In this document: one piece after another, positions 23,048 through 34,140 of the stretch | Layout: every line of letters starts with the position of its first letter | Position numbering within the stretch: position 1 is the first letter of the stretch | From: Scytalidium lignicola | Taxonomy: Eukaryota > Ascomycota > Leotiomycetes | Reading direction: 5' to 3' | Assembly (NCBI GenBank): GCA_002812745.2 | Contig: NCSJ02000117.1 | Location: 58,270 to 122,269, forward strand | DNA: 64,000 nucleotides | Made by a program: the position numbers and the translations under genes | Notes under the pieces: model-generated | What the model saw: only the letters and a program-made list of their open reading frames with translations | The model's database searches: none | Told to the model about the DNA's origin: nothing

Positions 23048-25803
23048 TTACTTGAGACGAGCCTGAGCTTTAATTTTGGCGGTGTTATTAAAATAATTCA
23101 GCCACGTCGACATCCAAGTTCCCTCCTCGCTTTCATCTTTCTCTGATCCGCAACCTAGTTGTTTTGCTTTAATGATTTGAGGGAGAGCATAGTGTCTTTT
23201 CCCAGAGTAGAAGTGACCAAGCGCTGCCCAAAAATGGCATCTTGCAAGCAAGAGCTTGTCATTCTTCAAAGTTCGGTGTTTGCTGGCTGCTATAGCTTCT
23301 TCCGCAGCATCTACCGCTTGCGGACCCTTTTTCTGTTCAATGGCCATGCGACATCGAATAATCTGGAGCTCAACCACATCTCGACGACTTCGAGCAACGC
23401 ATTCTTTTAGTTGGGCTTGCCTGTCCTGAACCTTTTTTTNCCGATGACTTATTTGATCCCTTTTGAAGAGGCTCGAAGTTTCGAAATCTTTCGCTGGTCG
23501 CTAACCTCTCCTCAAGGTCGGCAATCTCCTTGTGCAGTAGCTCACAGCTATGACAAGGCTTATCTCGTAAGTCTTGTATTTTTCTTTCCTTATTAGACAG
23601 CTGTGTTTGCATATCTCTAATCTCAGCGGCCAATTTCTTCATCTGGTCTTCATCTATAGCCGATTGGCTCTTTCCACCGAACCATGTTGACCGGCGATTT
23701 CCAGCCGACTTGACCGTGGCCCTAAGATCTGTGACTTGTTGTTGGAGCTTTCTGATCTGTACCTCATTAGATTTGATGGTCTCATCCCTAGCCTTCAAGC
23801 TCTCTGCATTGCGTCCAATTTTATATCTCATTTCCTCGAATATTTGTCCCATTTTGGCCATTTTGACGTCTGAAGCCTTTAGAGCTGCATCTCTAGCCGT
23901 AATGAGTGACACTAGTTGATCAATCTGCTTCTGGTTTTCTTTCGTATAGTCTCGAAGGCTTTTGGAGTAATTCTGAGCTTTGCCATGCAATTCTGCTTTC
24001 AAGGAATCCCATCCCGAAGATTTATCTGGCTTAGATAGCCGCTCAATTTCCGTGAGGAGCTCGCCGAATTCAAGTTCGATTTCAGGAAGCTGCAAAAGGG
24101 AAGTCAGCTAGTTATGATACAATGAGACAGAATCATACAAAGACACATACCTGCTCATACTTTCCTTTCAAGGTTGCCTTATTTCTTTTCCTTAAGTCTT
24201 GCGCTTCAGCCCTCTTTTTGGGGCCTAAGTCATCCGCATCGTCGGATTCCGGATCTGAGAGCTGAAAAGTCAAACCCTCATCATTTTTCGGTGTATCCGT
24301 AGCGCCATCATAAGCTGTATAAGCTTCGCGTCGTTTTACAGGTACGTAAATGGGTGCCATGCCGTTCTCTTTAACCCAGTCTGGATCATTAAGATTTTCG
24401 AGAAAGTTAGGCACTGGTGGTATCGATTGAGGTACCTTTGGATTAGGCCCAGCTATTCCCTTGTTCGTATTATCCTTTTCAATTATTTTGACGCTGGGAG
24501 CTGGAAATATAAGGGAATCTGGAAAGTCTTCTTCCTTTGTTTCTTTTAACACATTCCTTATCGTCGCTTTCAAAGCTGGACGTGCGGCATCTTGCATCCG
24601 GTGTCGACGATCCACCTTATACTATGTTAATTTTACTGTCAGGAGGAGAGGAAACATAAGCAATAATTTACCTCTGCCATCATATTCTCAACTTCCGAAC
24701 CAAGTCGTTCTCTACCAGCTGGCGCTTCAAAATCAAAATCTTTTTTTTTCACGATCTCCATGATCTCCACGGTTATCTCTACCGTCATCACCATCACCAT
24801 CACCATCGTCGTTACTGTCATTACCGTCATCGTCACCGGGCTTGGGGTCCTGTATTGGAGATGGTGGTCCTGGACTCCTACCCCCAGAAGCGTAAGGTTC
24901 ACCATGATCATGATCGCTATCTTCACTTCTATCTATAAACAGGGAACTCTGAACAGAAGGCGGTACCCATTCTGTTATTTCTGGCCGTGGTAATGGTGGT
25001 CCAAAAATTATAGGTACACCTAAGTCCATTCCTGGGGAACTAGTTGATGAGAGTGACCTGCGAAATGGCACGGGGGAGTAATGAATAGGTGATGGGGTTC
25101 TAGGTGGCCATAGCGGTTGAGGTGTCGGTGGTCTAAGGGAATGAGTACTTTCTGAACCCCAGTCGACCGATCTCACTCGTCTTCCGCGCAATGGATGGAA
25201 TCCCGGTGATGAATTTGCTAGGCTTTGTGGTGATTCTCCCCAGAACTCGTTAGCTGGACTATCATACGGTGGCTCTCTTTGGTTTTCCGGTGATTCCCTC
25301 AGGAAATCATCAGGCGGACCGTCTGACAATGGACTTGATGGATTCCTTGAAGAATCTCTCAAGAATTCGCCAGGTGGGCTGTCCGGATCTGATAGGCCCC
25401 ATTGTGGCTCACTCAGGAACTCATTAGGAGGTTCGCCGTCCGACGATACTTCTGATGGACTCGGTGGCTCATTGGCTGGTGATCCATAAAATGGAGAAAA
25501 CCATGATCGGAGTACCTGTACGGGCGAAAATCTAATTAGATCACTCGGAGTTCTATCTGATGAGAATGACTCTGCTTCGGATCTTGGCGATTGCCCATCT
25601 GCCTCCTCCCTTCTAAGCCGCTGCACTGGACCTGGACTGGTATCCTGCCTATATCTCACTGTCTTTGGCGATTGCTCGTCTGAAGTTGATGTGCTTGTAC
25701 TCTCTGATGCACTATCAGAAGGCATAGACAAGACTATTTTCTTGGGGGTTCTTTCGATTGAGCTTCGGGACGGTAATGATATAATTCTTCTCAAAATAGT
25801 CAA
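23048..25803 (-). CDS. large coiled-coil protein, frame broken at two poly-A runs
   Basis: Three exons (25803-24672, 24615-24151, 24089-23048) would give about 878 residues, if one base is removed from a poly-A run near 24749 and the n near 23440 is dropped. Both exons are exactly one base too long, so assembly homopolymer errors are the simplest reading. The N-terminal third is Ser/Pro/Asp-rich with a degenerate repeat (PPNEFLSE-like) and a run of Asp/Gly (GDDDGNDSNDDGDGDGDD). Next comes DFEAPAGRERLGSEVENMMAEV, spliced to DRRHRMQDAARPALK. The middle holds PDWVKENGMAPIYVPVKRRE and a long coiled coil (about 540-740). The C-terminal 90 residues look like helical TPR-type hairpins (HFWAALGHFYSGKRHYALPQ). 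I do not recognise the family firmly. A spindle-pole-body Cut12-like scaffold is one weak possibility. Confidence 0.65.
25228..25437 (-). repeat. degenerate 60 bp coding repeat, four copies
   Basis: The translated copies read GEPPNEFLSEP, DSPPGEFLRDS, DGPPDDFLRES and DSPANEFWGES at spacings of 18, 20 and 20 residues. They lie in the Ser/Pro-rich N-terminal part of the coiled-coil protein. Copies are diverged, so this is an old tandem expansion rather than a recent one. Confidence 0.7.
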
Positions 25804-26852
25804 TAGCCTAGGAAAGATCCAATAACTATATTTCTGCAGATAATCACGAAGATCCGAAATCTAATGTGCAAATTGTTTTGGATCCCAGGTCTAAGGGACT
25901 CGACATATTTCATAGTTAAATACTGTGAGAAATCTATCTTTCCCTCTTTGTGAGTCTTCAACAAAGGAGTCTTCGAGTCCTCATAGTCTGACTTTTCGAG
26001 GCTTTAAATATATCCTTACTCACTGTTCGGAGAGGTATCTATTTGAGAAATGATATCTCATTCCATGTTGATGCTTATGAATAGAAGTCTCCATCAATTA
26101 TTCTAAATCATATTGATAAAAGCAAAATGTAAAACCTAAATGTTAAATTGTTACTAACTACAGGACTCGCAAAATAATTCCGATTATAACTATTTTAGAT
26201 CATTACTCGCCATACGCAAACTTACAGGATGCAAAAATCTTTTGTCCTCAGTGTTTATAAATATCCTCAAAGAAATAATGCTTTCTCTTTATCAAAGTAT
26301 ATCGCCTCCTCCTCTTCACAAGGGTCGAAGTATGGATTAAAAATTTTCCTTTGTTTGAGTCTGAGGATTTTGAGTAAACCCTAAATTATATAACTATTAT
26401 ACTTAATCGATTTGATTGTTTGTATTAGGATTTTTGCATACTTTTATGAAATTGGGGGTTGTTATTTTAAGGATACTCGTAACGTAAAGTTGATGGTGAG
26501 ATATAGGCATTGAACTTATTTTCTGCAAGACTACACAAAACACTATTTCATGTATCAGTTTTCTACTAAGAGGATGAAATCCTTTGAGATATGAGATATG
26601 TGTGGGTTGCGATTATTCCAATTAGAATGATTGACATATCTTTCATGCACCACCCAACTCATGATAGATAGGGAGATAAAGGGTATCTATACCTTTCAAT
26701 GCGTTCTATTTTTGCCATCACACACTATATAAATCTAACTCACAAGAACTCCACTTCTACATGATATCCCATAAATAGAAATTGCCTAAATCTTTCTTTG
26801 TCAAATTATAAAAAANGAAAGAAACAAGAAACCACCTGACTTCACCAAAACT
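25804..26852. other. AT-rich intergenic region
   Basis: This 1.05 kb AT-rich spacer holds the promoter of the coiled-coil protein gene and the 3' flank of the TPR-like gene. It has an n in a poly-A run near 26815. No open frame of note. Confidence 0.4.
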
Positions 26853-27610
26853 TCACCACCCCCTCCCCATTTCCCACCTACACCGTCTCCCCCCTCTTTC
26901 ATCCTTCTCTCTCCTAACTATCTCATCGCACTCAGCCTTCAACCTCGCTCCTTCTCCACTCCAATCCCAAATCCCTGCCGCCCTTGTGAAAGCCGCGCTA
27001 GCCTCCTCCCACCGCTGCAACCTCATCAACGCCTTTCCGCGATAGAAATACACCTTGCTGATGTGTTTGTATAGATACCGGCTGGTCTCTGGATCCTGGC
27101 TTGCCTCGATGGCGCGTTGGAGGGCTAAGTCCGCGTATACGATTGCGGCGTGTGGGTTGCCAGAAGCAAGGGATGAGGAGGAGCGGAGGAGGAGGGTGTT
27201 TATTTGGGTCTCGGGGGTTAATAAAAGGGGGTTTTGGAGAGGAGGTGAGGGTGGAAGAGTTGGTGAATCGGGAGGTATGGGAAAGAGGTGGTGTTGGTTG
27301 GTGTTTTGGCACATTGTGGTGATGAGGTTTTNCGGGCTGAGATGTGGTGGTGCTGGGCTGTATTCCTGTTTTTGTAGTAGGGTCTAAGAGATAAAGAACA
27401 ATGTGGAATTCTTTTGGGATTTGTGTTGGTGTTGCGTTGGCTGAAATTTTCTGTAAGATGTTCTCTGGGTGTTTTGGTGTCGTCAGGTTTAGAGATGAGT
27501 TGCCTGATGGATGATGAACTTGTGAATATTACTTGCTTGAGTTTCTTGAGAGAAACTTCAAGTGAAGCGGTGATTTTATGGGCATGCAGAAGTAATTTGC
27601 GTTGATCCAT
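26853..27610 (-). CDS. TPR-like hypothetical protein, frame broken at an n
   Basis: The minus-strand frame from the ATG at 27610 (MDQRKLLLHAHKITASLEV) runs to an n at 27332. The following 27314-26853 part is in another frame; one extra base in that A run joins them into about 252 residues. The C-terminal half has TPR-like helical pairs: LASGNPHAAIVYADLALQRA, HISKVYFYRGKALMRLQRW and EEASAAFTRAAGIWDW. The middle is Pro/Ser/Thr-rich (PPDSPTLPPSPPLQN). It could act as a protein-interaction adaptor, but I cannot name it. The alternative start at 27314 (MCQNTNQHH) avoids the frame change and gives 153 residues. The neighbouring coiled-coil protein also has TPR-like helices at its end; a link is speculative. 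Confidence 0.6.
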
Positions 27611-29882
27611 TGTGCCGAAAATAATATACCTTGATTCCTTGTGGTGTAATTTGTCCTTTGTAATTGGCTGCGAGTGTTTTGATGAAAGAAATGGAAGGAG
27701 GGAAAGCACTCACTGAGCCCTTCTTTGAGATATATCTATCTTGGGAAAAGCCGGTGGAGCACACAGCATTTAAACATTATTAGAGTGGAAAGAAATGGAT
27801 CTCATGTAGAACTTGAAAGCATCTCTAGAATCCTTGGTGAGACAGTCGTGACGAGAGCTTGTTTATGGTCCTTTCAAGAAAAATGAAGTTATGCACAGCT
27901 GTGAAACAAGCACATCAACAGAAGAACCAGTCTTTCATTTTCTCCCAACTAAGGGAATCAAAAGAGGGAAGGTTCAGAGAATAGAGAGTGAAACAATTGA
28001 TTCGGCATATTGAAGGTAGAAAAGAAGTATATCGAGAACCGCATTCCAGCACACCTACAACAGTATGCAGGAAACATGGCGAGACTACTCTACCACTTCC
28101 TATGGGGTGTAAATTCTCAAAAGACACTCTCGCAAATTTGTGTATGAGGCTCTCGTTCATCCGATAGAGAGTGAAGTGAGTTCAAGCTCGGGTGTGAAAT
28201 GAGTATTGCTCTAGGCTCGGGAGGCACCTAACTCTTCAGGATAGGTGCTGTTCTTGGCATTTTGCTAGCCTGCGTGCGCTTTGTGGTTGGTTGCTGGCTC
28301 TCTGAAATCAAATTTGTTATGACCTGAAACGACGAAAGGACCGAAGAACAGCGCGGTATTGATGTATTGATATATAATGAATCAGTAGAACCAGAATGTT
28401 CTCTATACGCCCATTACGACTGACAGCAGCCTCTTGTCGATCTCGGAGGGTCTTCCCGCGGTCCGGCGCGTGGTAGGTGGTCTCTGGTCAGCATTTGCCG
28501 CTGCTGATCCACGGGTGATGATCGATCTGTGTGTTGTGCATGTGTACCTGAAGTTCCTAGGGGCTTGAGGTGATCTCGACTATCGATTTTCTGCGGCGCG
28601 ACTTTAATTAGTCAAGCAGTAAAATTGCACGGGTGCTATACGAGTAACTTACAACGTGTACGGATCCGTAAGCGACATTCTCATTCCAACAGCCGAGACC
28701 CCGACAACCCAAAACCCTATTTGCTGCATAAAGGGATCCCACTTTAAACTTTCTGTTGCAACAGTCCGGAGTAAGAACAGGGGCTAGAGTCGGTCGAAAG
28801 TATCTCCATTCTTATTTTTCTCAGGCAAAGGCAAATGTAATAATCCTCCTTTCTGGCAGGAAGAGACCACAGGAGAGAGGACGAACCTCTTCGCAGGACC
28901 GCTCTTCCGGCAAGACACTCTTCACAGTCCAGACCACCAGCAAAAGCACAAGCACAGCCATTCGTCATTGTTCACTCCTGTCGCACTGATCAGTGACTTA
29001 ATAATGTTTCTTAGCAGCCTCATCCATCGAACGCTTGCATTCGTGTTAACCGCTAGGAGCACAGCGCATTGCCATTCGCTGCCCTGACACCAGGTGCCGT
29101 CCACCCAGAGGTTGTACCTGCAGCCCGCTATCAGAATTCAGCATCGTGGCGCACTTATGCTTGCCCAATATTCAGGTCCGGGCCCTGCGAACCCCTTCGT
29201 GAATTGCTCCAAAGGCGTCTGTCTCTCCCACGGCGCCTTTCTGCTTCGAGCCTGCATTCCCCTGACTACCACCGCTGCCCGGCAGCCACCGTCCTTATAG
29301 GTCCAGTCACAGCATCACAACCGCGGATTTAGCTTCCAAAGCAGTAAGAACGTTGTTCAGCTCCCCTGTCGCCCAGCGCTGTGGCTCGCGCTGTCGGGCC
29401 CGCTGACGGCTCTGCCCAAGTGGGAAAATGGCGAGCTTGAAAATGCAAACACGAAGGAGCCTGTTGTTGATCGTGATAGGATGCCATCCACCTCGCGGGG
29501 TGCTCCGTAGTCTGCAGAGCCCGAGGCATGCCCAATCCTCTTGCGTTCGGCTTCACGTCTCGGCCCACCTTCACCAGATCCAGACTCGCCGCCACGCTGA
29601 GTGGAAATCATGCCGGTCCGTGGGCAAAGAAGCTCACATCGGAAGTCCGACAAAACCACTGCCATCCCCCCCNTTCTTGGTAGGCTTCTACTCTCTTTCT
29701 CTCCGTCTCTCACTCTACGTGTCTCTCTTTTCAACATCACAACTCGACGCATTCTCTCATCATTCTTTCTGAGAGTCTGTACGTCCACACCTACATTGAC
29801 GCTCTTTTCTCAAGAACGTCGAGTCACTCGTTATTTGCTGTTTCAAGTCATTCATTAATATCTAATATCGTTTCTTCCCGTA
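27611..29882. other. 2.3 kb intergenic region, upstream of GH16 gene
   Basis: This region lies between the divergently transcribed TPR-like gene and the GH16 glucanase gene. Short open frames overlap on both strands between 28.7 and 29.8 kb but none resembles a known protein. The CT-rich stretch just before 29883 fits a fungal core promoter and 5' leader. One n lies near 29673. Confidence 0.4.
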
Positions 29883-32494
29883 ATGGCACCTTCGCTCCTT
29901 TTGAAGGCTGGTGCGTTGGCACTGGCTCTTGCTGGTACCGCCACGGCGGCCACAACGTACACGTTAGACTCTACGGACCATTATCAAGGAGAAAACTTCT
30001 TTGACCTTTTCAACTTCAACTCGGTATGCCATTTTTTTTTTTTNAAAAAAATTGGAAGAATGGACTAAGGGGGCCTACAAGATGATCTAATCTCTATTTT
30101 TAGGGCCCTGACCCAAGTAATGGGTACGTGGATTACCAGACGTACAGTTCTGCCCTGTCCAAAGGTTTGATCTCTGCCACCACCAACCAGGTGAAGATGG
30201 CTGTGGATTCCACGAATGTGGTCCCCAATGGTGCCAGAGGTCGTCCCAGTGTCAGACTGGAAAGTATTAAGAAATATAACCACGGTCTTTTCGTGATCGA
30301 CCTTGCACATATGCCCTCAAGCACCTGTGGTGTCTGGCCGGCTTTGTAAGTTTGAATATCGCGCCCCATCACTGGCTTTCAGATGTATGAGCTAAACTGA
30401 TGTAGTTGGACCGTGGGACTTGATAACTACCCTGCCAATGGGGAGATTGATATCATCGAGAACATCAATGAGCAGACGGTCAACCTGGAGACGCTTCATA
30501 CTACTGCTGGCTGCACTGTTGCCGGTAACCAGCAAACCGCAAAGCAGACATCTTTCGACTGTGACAATAACTCCCAAGCAAATGGGCAAAGCGTCGGCCA
30601 AGCTTGCTCAGCTACGAATTCGCAGGCTGGATCTTATGGAACCCCATTTAACAGCGCCGGTGGTGGTGTTTGTATGTTTTTACTCCAGCCACGTCCTAGA
30701 AATTTAGCTAATCCGTATAGATGCAATGGAGTGGACTAGCAGTGTTGTCAGGATCTGGTTTTTCCCTCACAACAAGATTCCTAGTGATCTCACAGCAGGT
30801 ACCCCTAATCCAAACAACTGGGGAACCCCATCATTCACCACTGCCGGAGGTAGTTGCAACATCGATCAGCACTTCAAGGACCACCAGATCGTCTTCGACA
30901 CAACCTTCTGTGGTGGCTTCGCTGGTCTAGATTACTTCTGGCAGCAGACAAGCTGCTACAAGTCCAACCCTGTCCCATCAAACACTTGTAACAGCTACGT
31001 TCAGAAGAACCCAAAAGCCTTCGTAAATGCCTACTGGTTGGTCAACAGCGTGAAGGTCTACCAGCAGACTACTGCTAAGCCTACTACCACTACTACTAAG
31101 AAGACCACTACAAAGACCACTACTACTACTAAGAAGACCACTACTACCACGAAGACGACTACCAAGCCAACCACCACCACTAAGAAAACTACTACCACTA
31201 CTAAGAAGACCACTACTACCACAAAAGACGACTACCAAGCCAACTACCACCACTACCAAGAAGACCACTACTACCACGAAAACCACTACCAAGCCAACCA
31301 NCCACTACTACTAAGAAGACTACTACTACTACGAAAACCACTACCAAGCCAACTACCACCACTACCAAGAAAACTACTACCACTACAAAGACGACCACCA
31401 AGCCAACTACTACCAAGCCGACGACCACCACTGCTAAGACAACAACAAAGTCGACTACAACGACTAAGCCAACTACGACAACAACCAAGCCAACCACTAA
31501 GCCAACTACGACAACAACCAAGCCTACGACTACTACAACCAAGCCAACCACAACAACTACTTCTAAGGTGACAAGCTCAGCCGTAAGCTCCACAACGTCA
31601 GACCGCGGCATCTCAACGACAGAGACGAGTAGCTCCGTCCCAACCACTACTACCTCCCATTTCCCAACCACAATCCACTACTCTAACTCAACTACTTCAT
31701 CCACTTCATCCACCAGCATCAAACTCACCACCAAGACAATCTACACGGAGACTACCTATACCATAACGTCCTGCGCCGCTACCATCACGGACTGCCCTGG
31801 TCGTATTGGTCAAGTCACCACGGACACCATTATCTTGTCAACAACAGTTTGCCCCGTTACAGAGACTGAAAAATCAACTCCATCTACGTCAGCGACATCA
31901 ACTAAAGGTGGATATGGACAGTCCAGCCAGCCAGTAGAGATGACCACAAGCACGGTTTACACAACAAAAGTCTACACCATCACCTCCTGCGCCGCCACTG
32001 TAACAGACTGCCCTGCACGTATCGGCCAGGTGACGACTGAAGTTGTGTCCTTGTACACAACCGTCTGCCCTGTCACTGCTGCTGAAGGTTCCCCATCCAC
32101 TTCAGCAGTGTATGTTGCTCCTTCCCCGTCCTATACAGCACCACCATATGTTGCGCCATCCTCATCCCCGTCAGCACCATACGTCGCTCCCTCCGCAGCC
32201 GCAGGTGGTGCATCTGAGAGCTCTACAACAGTCGCGTACAGCACTGCCGTCGTGGTTCCAGTGCCAGTACAAACATCCGTTGCTGTAATCCCTCCAGTTT
32301 CTGTACCAGTCCCCGTAGGCCAGTTCAGCACGATTTCCAAAGCTAGCAATGGTACAGTAAGCCAACCAACCAGTGCGATTGTCGCTCCCAGCTCGACGCC
32401 GAGTCAGTTCGTCAGCGGTTCGGAGAGTATGGGCTTGAGACTCGGAAGCGCAATGTTGATGGGAGTCATGGGACTTTTGGCAGCGCTTTTGTAA
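29883..32494 (+). CDS. GPI-anchored GH16 cell-wall glucanase-like protein
   Basis: A secreted, wall-linked GH16 protein of about 806 residues. Exons are 29883-30023, 30104-30345, 30406-30671 and 30721-32494. The signal peptide is residues 1-22 (MAPSLLLKAGALALALAGTA). The catalytic domain (about 25-315) contains the nucleophile/acid motif in NGEIDIIENINEQT, preceded by CGVWPAFWTVGLDNYP and followed by AMEWTSSVVRIWFFP. Substrates of this group are beta-1,3 or mixed beta-glucans. A long Thr/Lys/Pro tract follows, then two copies of a Cys-containing module (YTITSCAAT..TDCP..IGQVTT) and a Pro/Val region. The C-terminus (SGSESMGLRLGSAMLMGVM plus Leu/Ala) is a GPI-attachment signal. In the Thr tract the frame shifts near 31223 and at the n at 31301; dropping one base at each restores the full frame, so sequencing error is likely. 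Confidence 0.9.
31077..31560 (+). repeat. Thr/Lys/Pro codon repeat tract
   Basis: Irregular tandem ACC/ACT-AAG units encode TTTTTKKTTT and KPTTTT runs in the GH16 linker. Such tracts are usually heavily O-mannosylated stalks. Two single-base frame breaks lie in it, as expected where short reads are hard to assemble. Confidence 0.85.
31727..32077 (+). repeat. duplicated 45-residue Cys module in GH16 protein
   Basis: Two copies, 31727-31861 and 31943-32077, encode nearly the same pattern: YTITSCAAT, then TDCP, RIGQVTT and TTVCPVT. Each has three cysteines. This module is common in fungal GPI wall proteins, where copy number varies. Confidence 0.8.
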
Positions 32495-34140
32495 AGGATA
32501 CTATTTTCGATTTCTCTTTTCTTAGGATGATATATAAATGCAGACATAGGACACCACCACACATTCAAAATATCATGTATGCTTTTGTGTTTATATTTAG
32601 GAAATGGATTTTAGAGGTATTAATTCTGTCTCTTTCCATTAGAACTATTTTTTGGCGTTGTGAGGCAGCCAAATACCAAGATTGATCGATGTGAGGTTAG
32701 AGGAGTGGAAAAGGGGTGAGACAATTCGTGGGGTTGTTCCTTTATTTGTTCAATAAATAGAAACTCTTTTGGTTATATAATTTTCTGTTTTTCATAATTG
32801 TGATTTAAAACTCCTATCCCGATTTTAAATATTTTCTCCCTAAGATATTAATCCCCGCTTTAAGGATGTCAGACATCTAGAGCTACAATGAAAGATCGAA
32901 CTTGCGAGGTGTGATTACAACCCAACGTTTAAATCAACTGGAATTAAAAAGGTGCTTGAAATGGACTATTTCATGAAGCATGTTTTGAGGTAAGGGAGGA
33001 TGTTTTCTAAAGGACCTTAAATCTCTTTACAAATGTGCTAGCTCGTCATGAAATAGGGGGTTGAACGGATGCCAGAGGAAGGTCAAAAGATTGAATCCTT
33101 GAGTGAGAAGCCCAAGCTACGCAAAGAGACCCCCGTTACTATGATACGTATTACATCTTCCAAAACCGATTTATGAAGTCAAAAACTCAAACATGTTCAC
33201 ATTAAAACGTATCGTGAAGGAATATATATAAATTGCATCTGCAATAAAAAATAATCCTAAAAAGGTAGCTTTATAGTTGTAGCTGGGGTATCTGTCTAAG
33301 CAAGGTGTTCTCTTTTTATTATCCNAAAAAAGAAATTGGATGCTAGAACNAAAAAAAGTAAACCAACCACGCCCATTCATGCAAGTTCTATACAATCAAG
33401 CTTATCCAGGTATTCTCTCTGTTACCTCAAACTTGAGAAGCTTTTAGTAATGGAGAAAACGCTGGGAAGAAAAGGGCTTGATCACCTAGAGCAGTGGATG
33501 ATCTGATAAAAGCAGAGAAATCTCTAAAGGGAAAAAAAGGGAAAGACTAAAGTGCCTCCCATCAAACTTTGTTCCACCCTGGGTATAATTTCATAATGAG
33601 TGTCCAGCTCCGATTCCGCATTATCCAAAACCCATCATAAGGAATGTCGTGATCATTCGTGATCGTTCAATCAACCAAGCAGTAACTCATGACGATATAA
33701 CTAAGAGAAATACATAACGGAGAGAGGCAAGGCGACTGGAGGTAATGAAGCAAGATTCACTCTCCAGTCTCAATTACCGCCCCGGGAATAGACCGGATCG
33801 GATCTAAAGCCGATCAGATCGATTCACTCCCAAAGATCCATCCACGCCAATAATAACATCCAACAGAGCCAAAAATATCAAACCAAAAATATCAAACCAA
33901 AAAGAAATGGTATAGGGCGAAACGCCGTATCTCCGAAATCCCGGTCTATTAAAAAATAATAAAAAACCCGGAAAAGTCTATCATTGCTTGCAGGCGACGG
34001 ATCTCTATGTCGAACTGCAGAGGCGCAAAACGGAAAAAAAGTGATTTCGAATGTTCTTTGTTTCTCTTGGTCCTTCCCTAGCGCTTCACCACAACTCCTC
34101 ATATTTGATGGTCAAGTAGATAATAATAATAATACTTAGA
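32495..34140. other. 1.6 kb intergenic region between convergent genes
   Basis: This spacer separates the 3' ends of the GH16 and Vps62-family genes. It is AT-rich, with two n-bearing A runs near 33325 and 33350. A short direct repeat (AAAAATATCAAACC) occurs near 33870. No gene is supported. Confidence 0.4.

Noticed and set aside
31216..31671. Val-rich minus-strand ORF
   Set aside because: Antisense of the Thr/Lys repeat of the GH16 gene.
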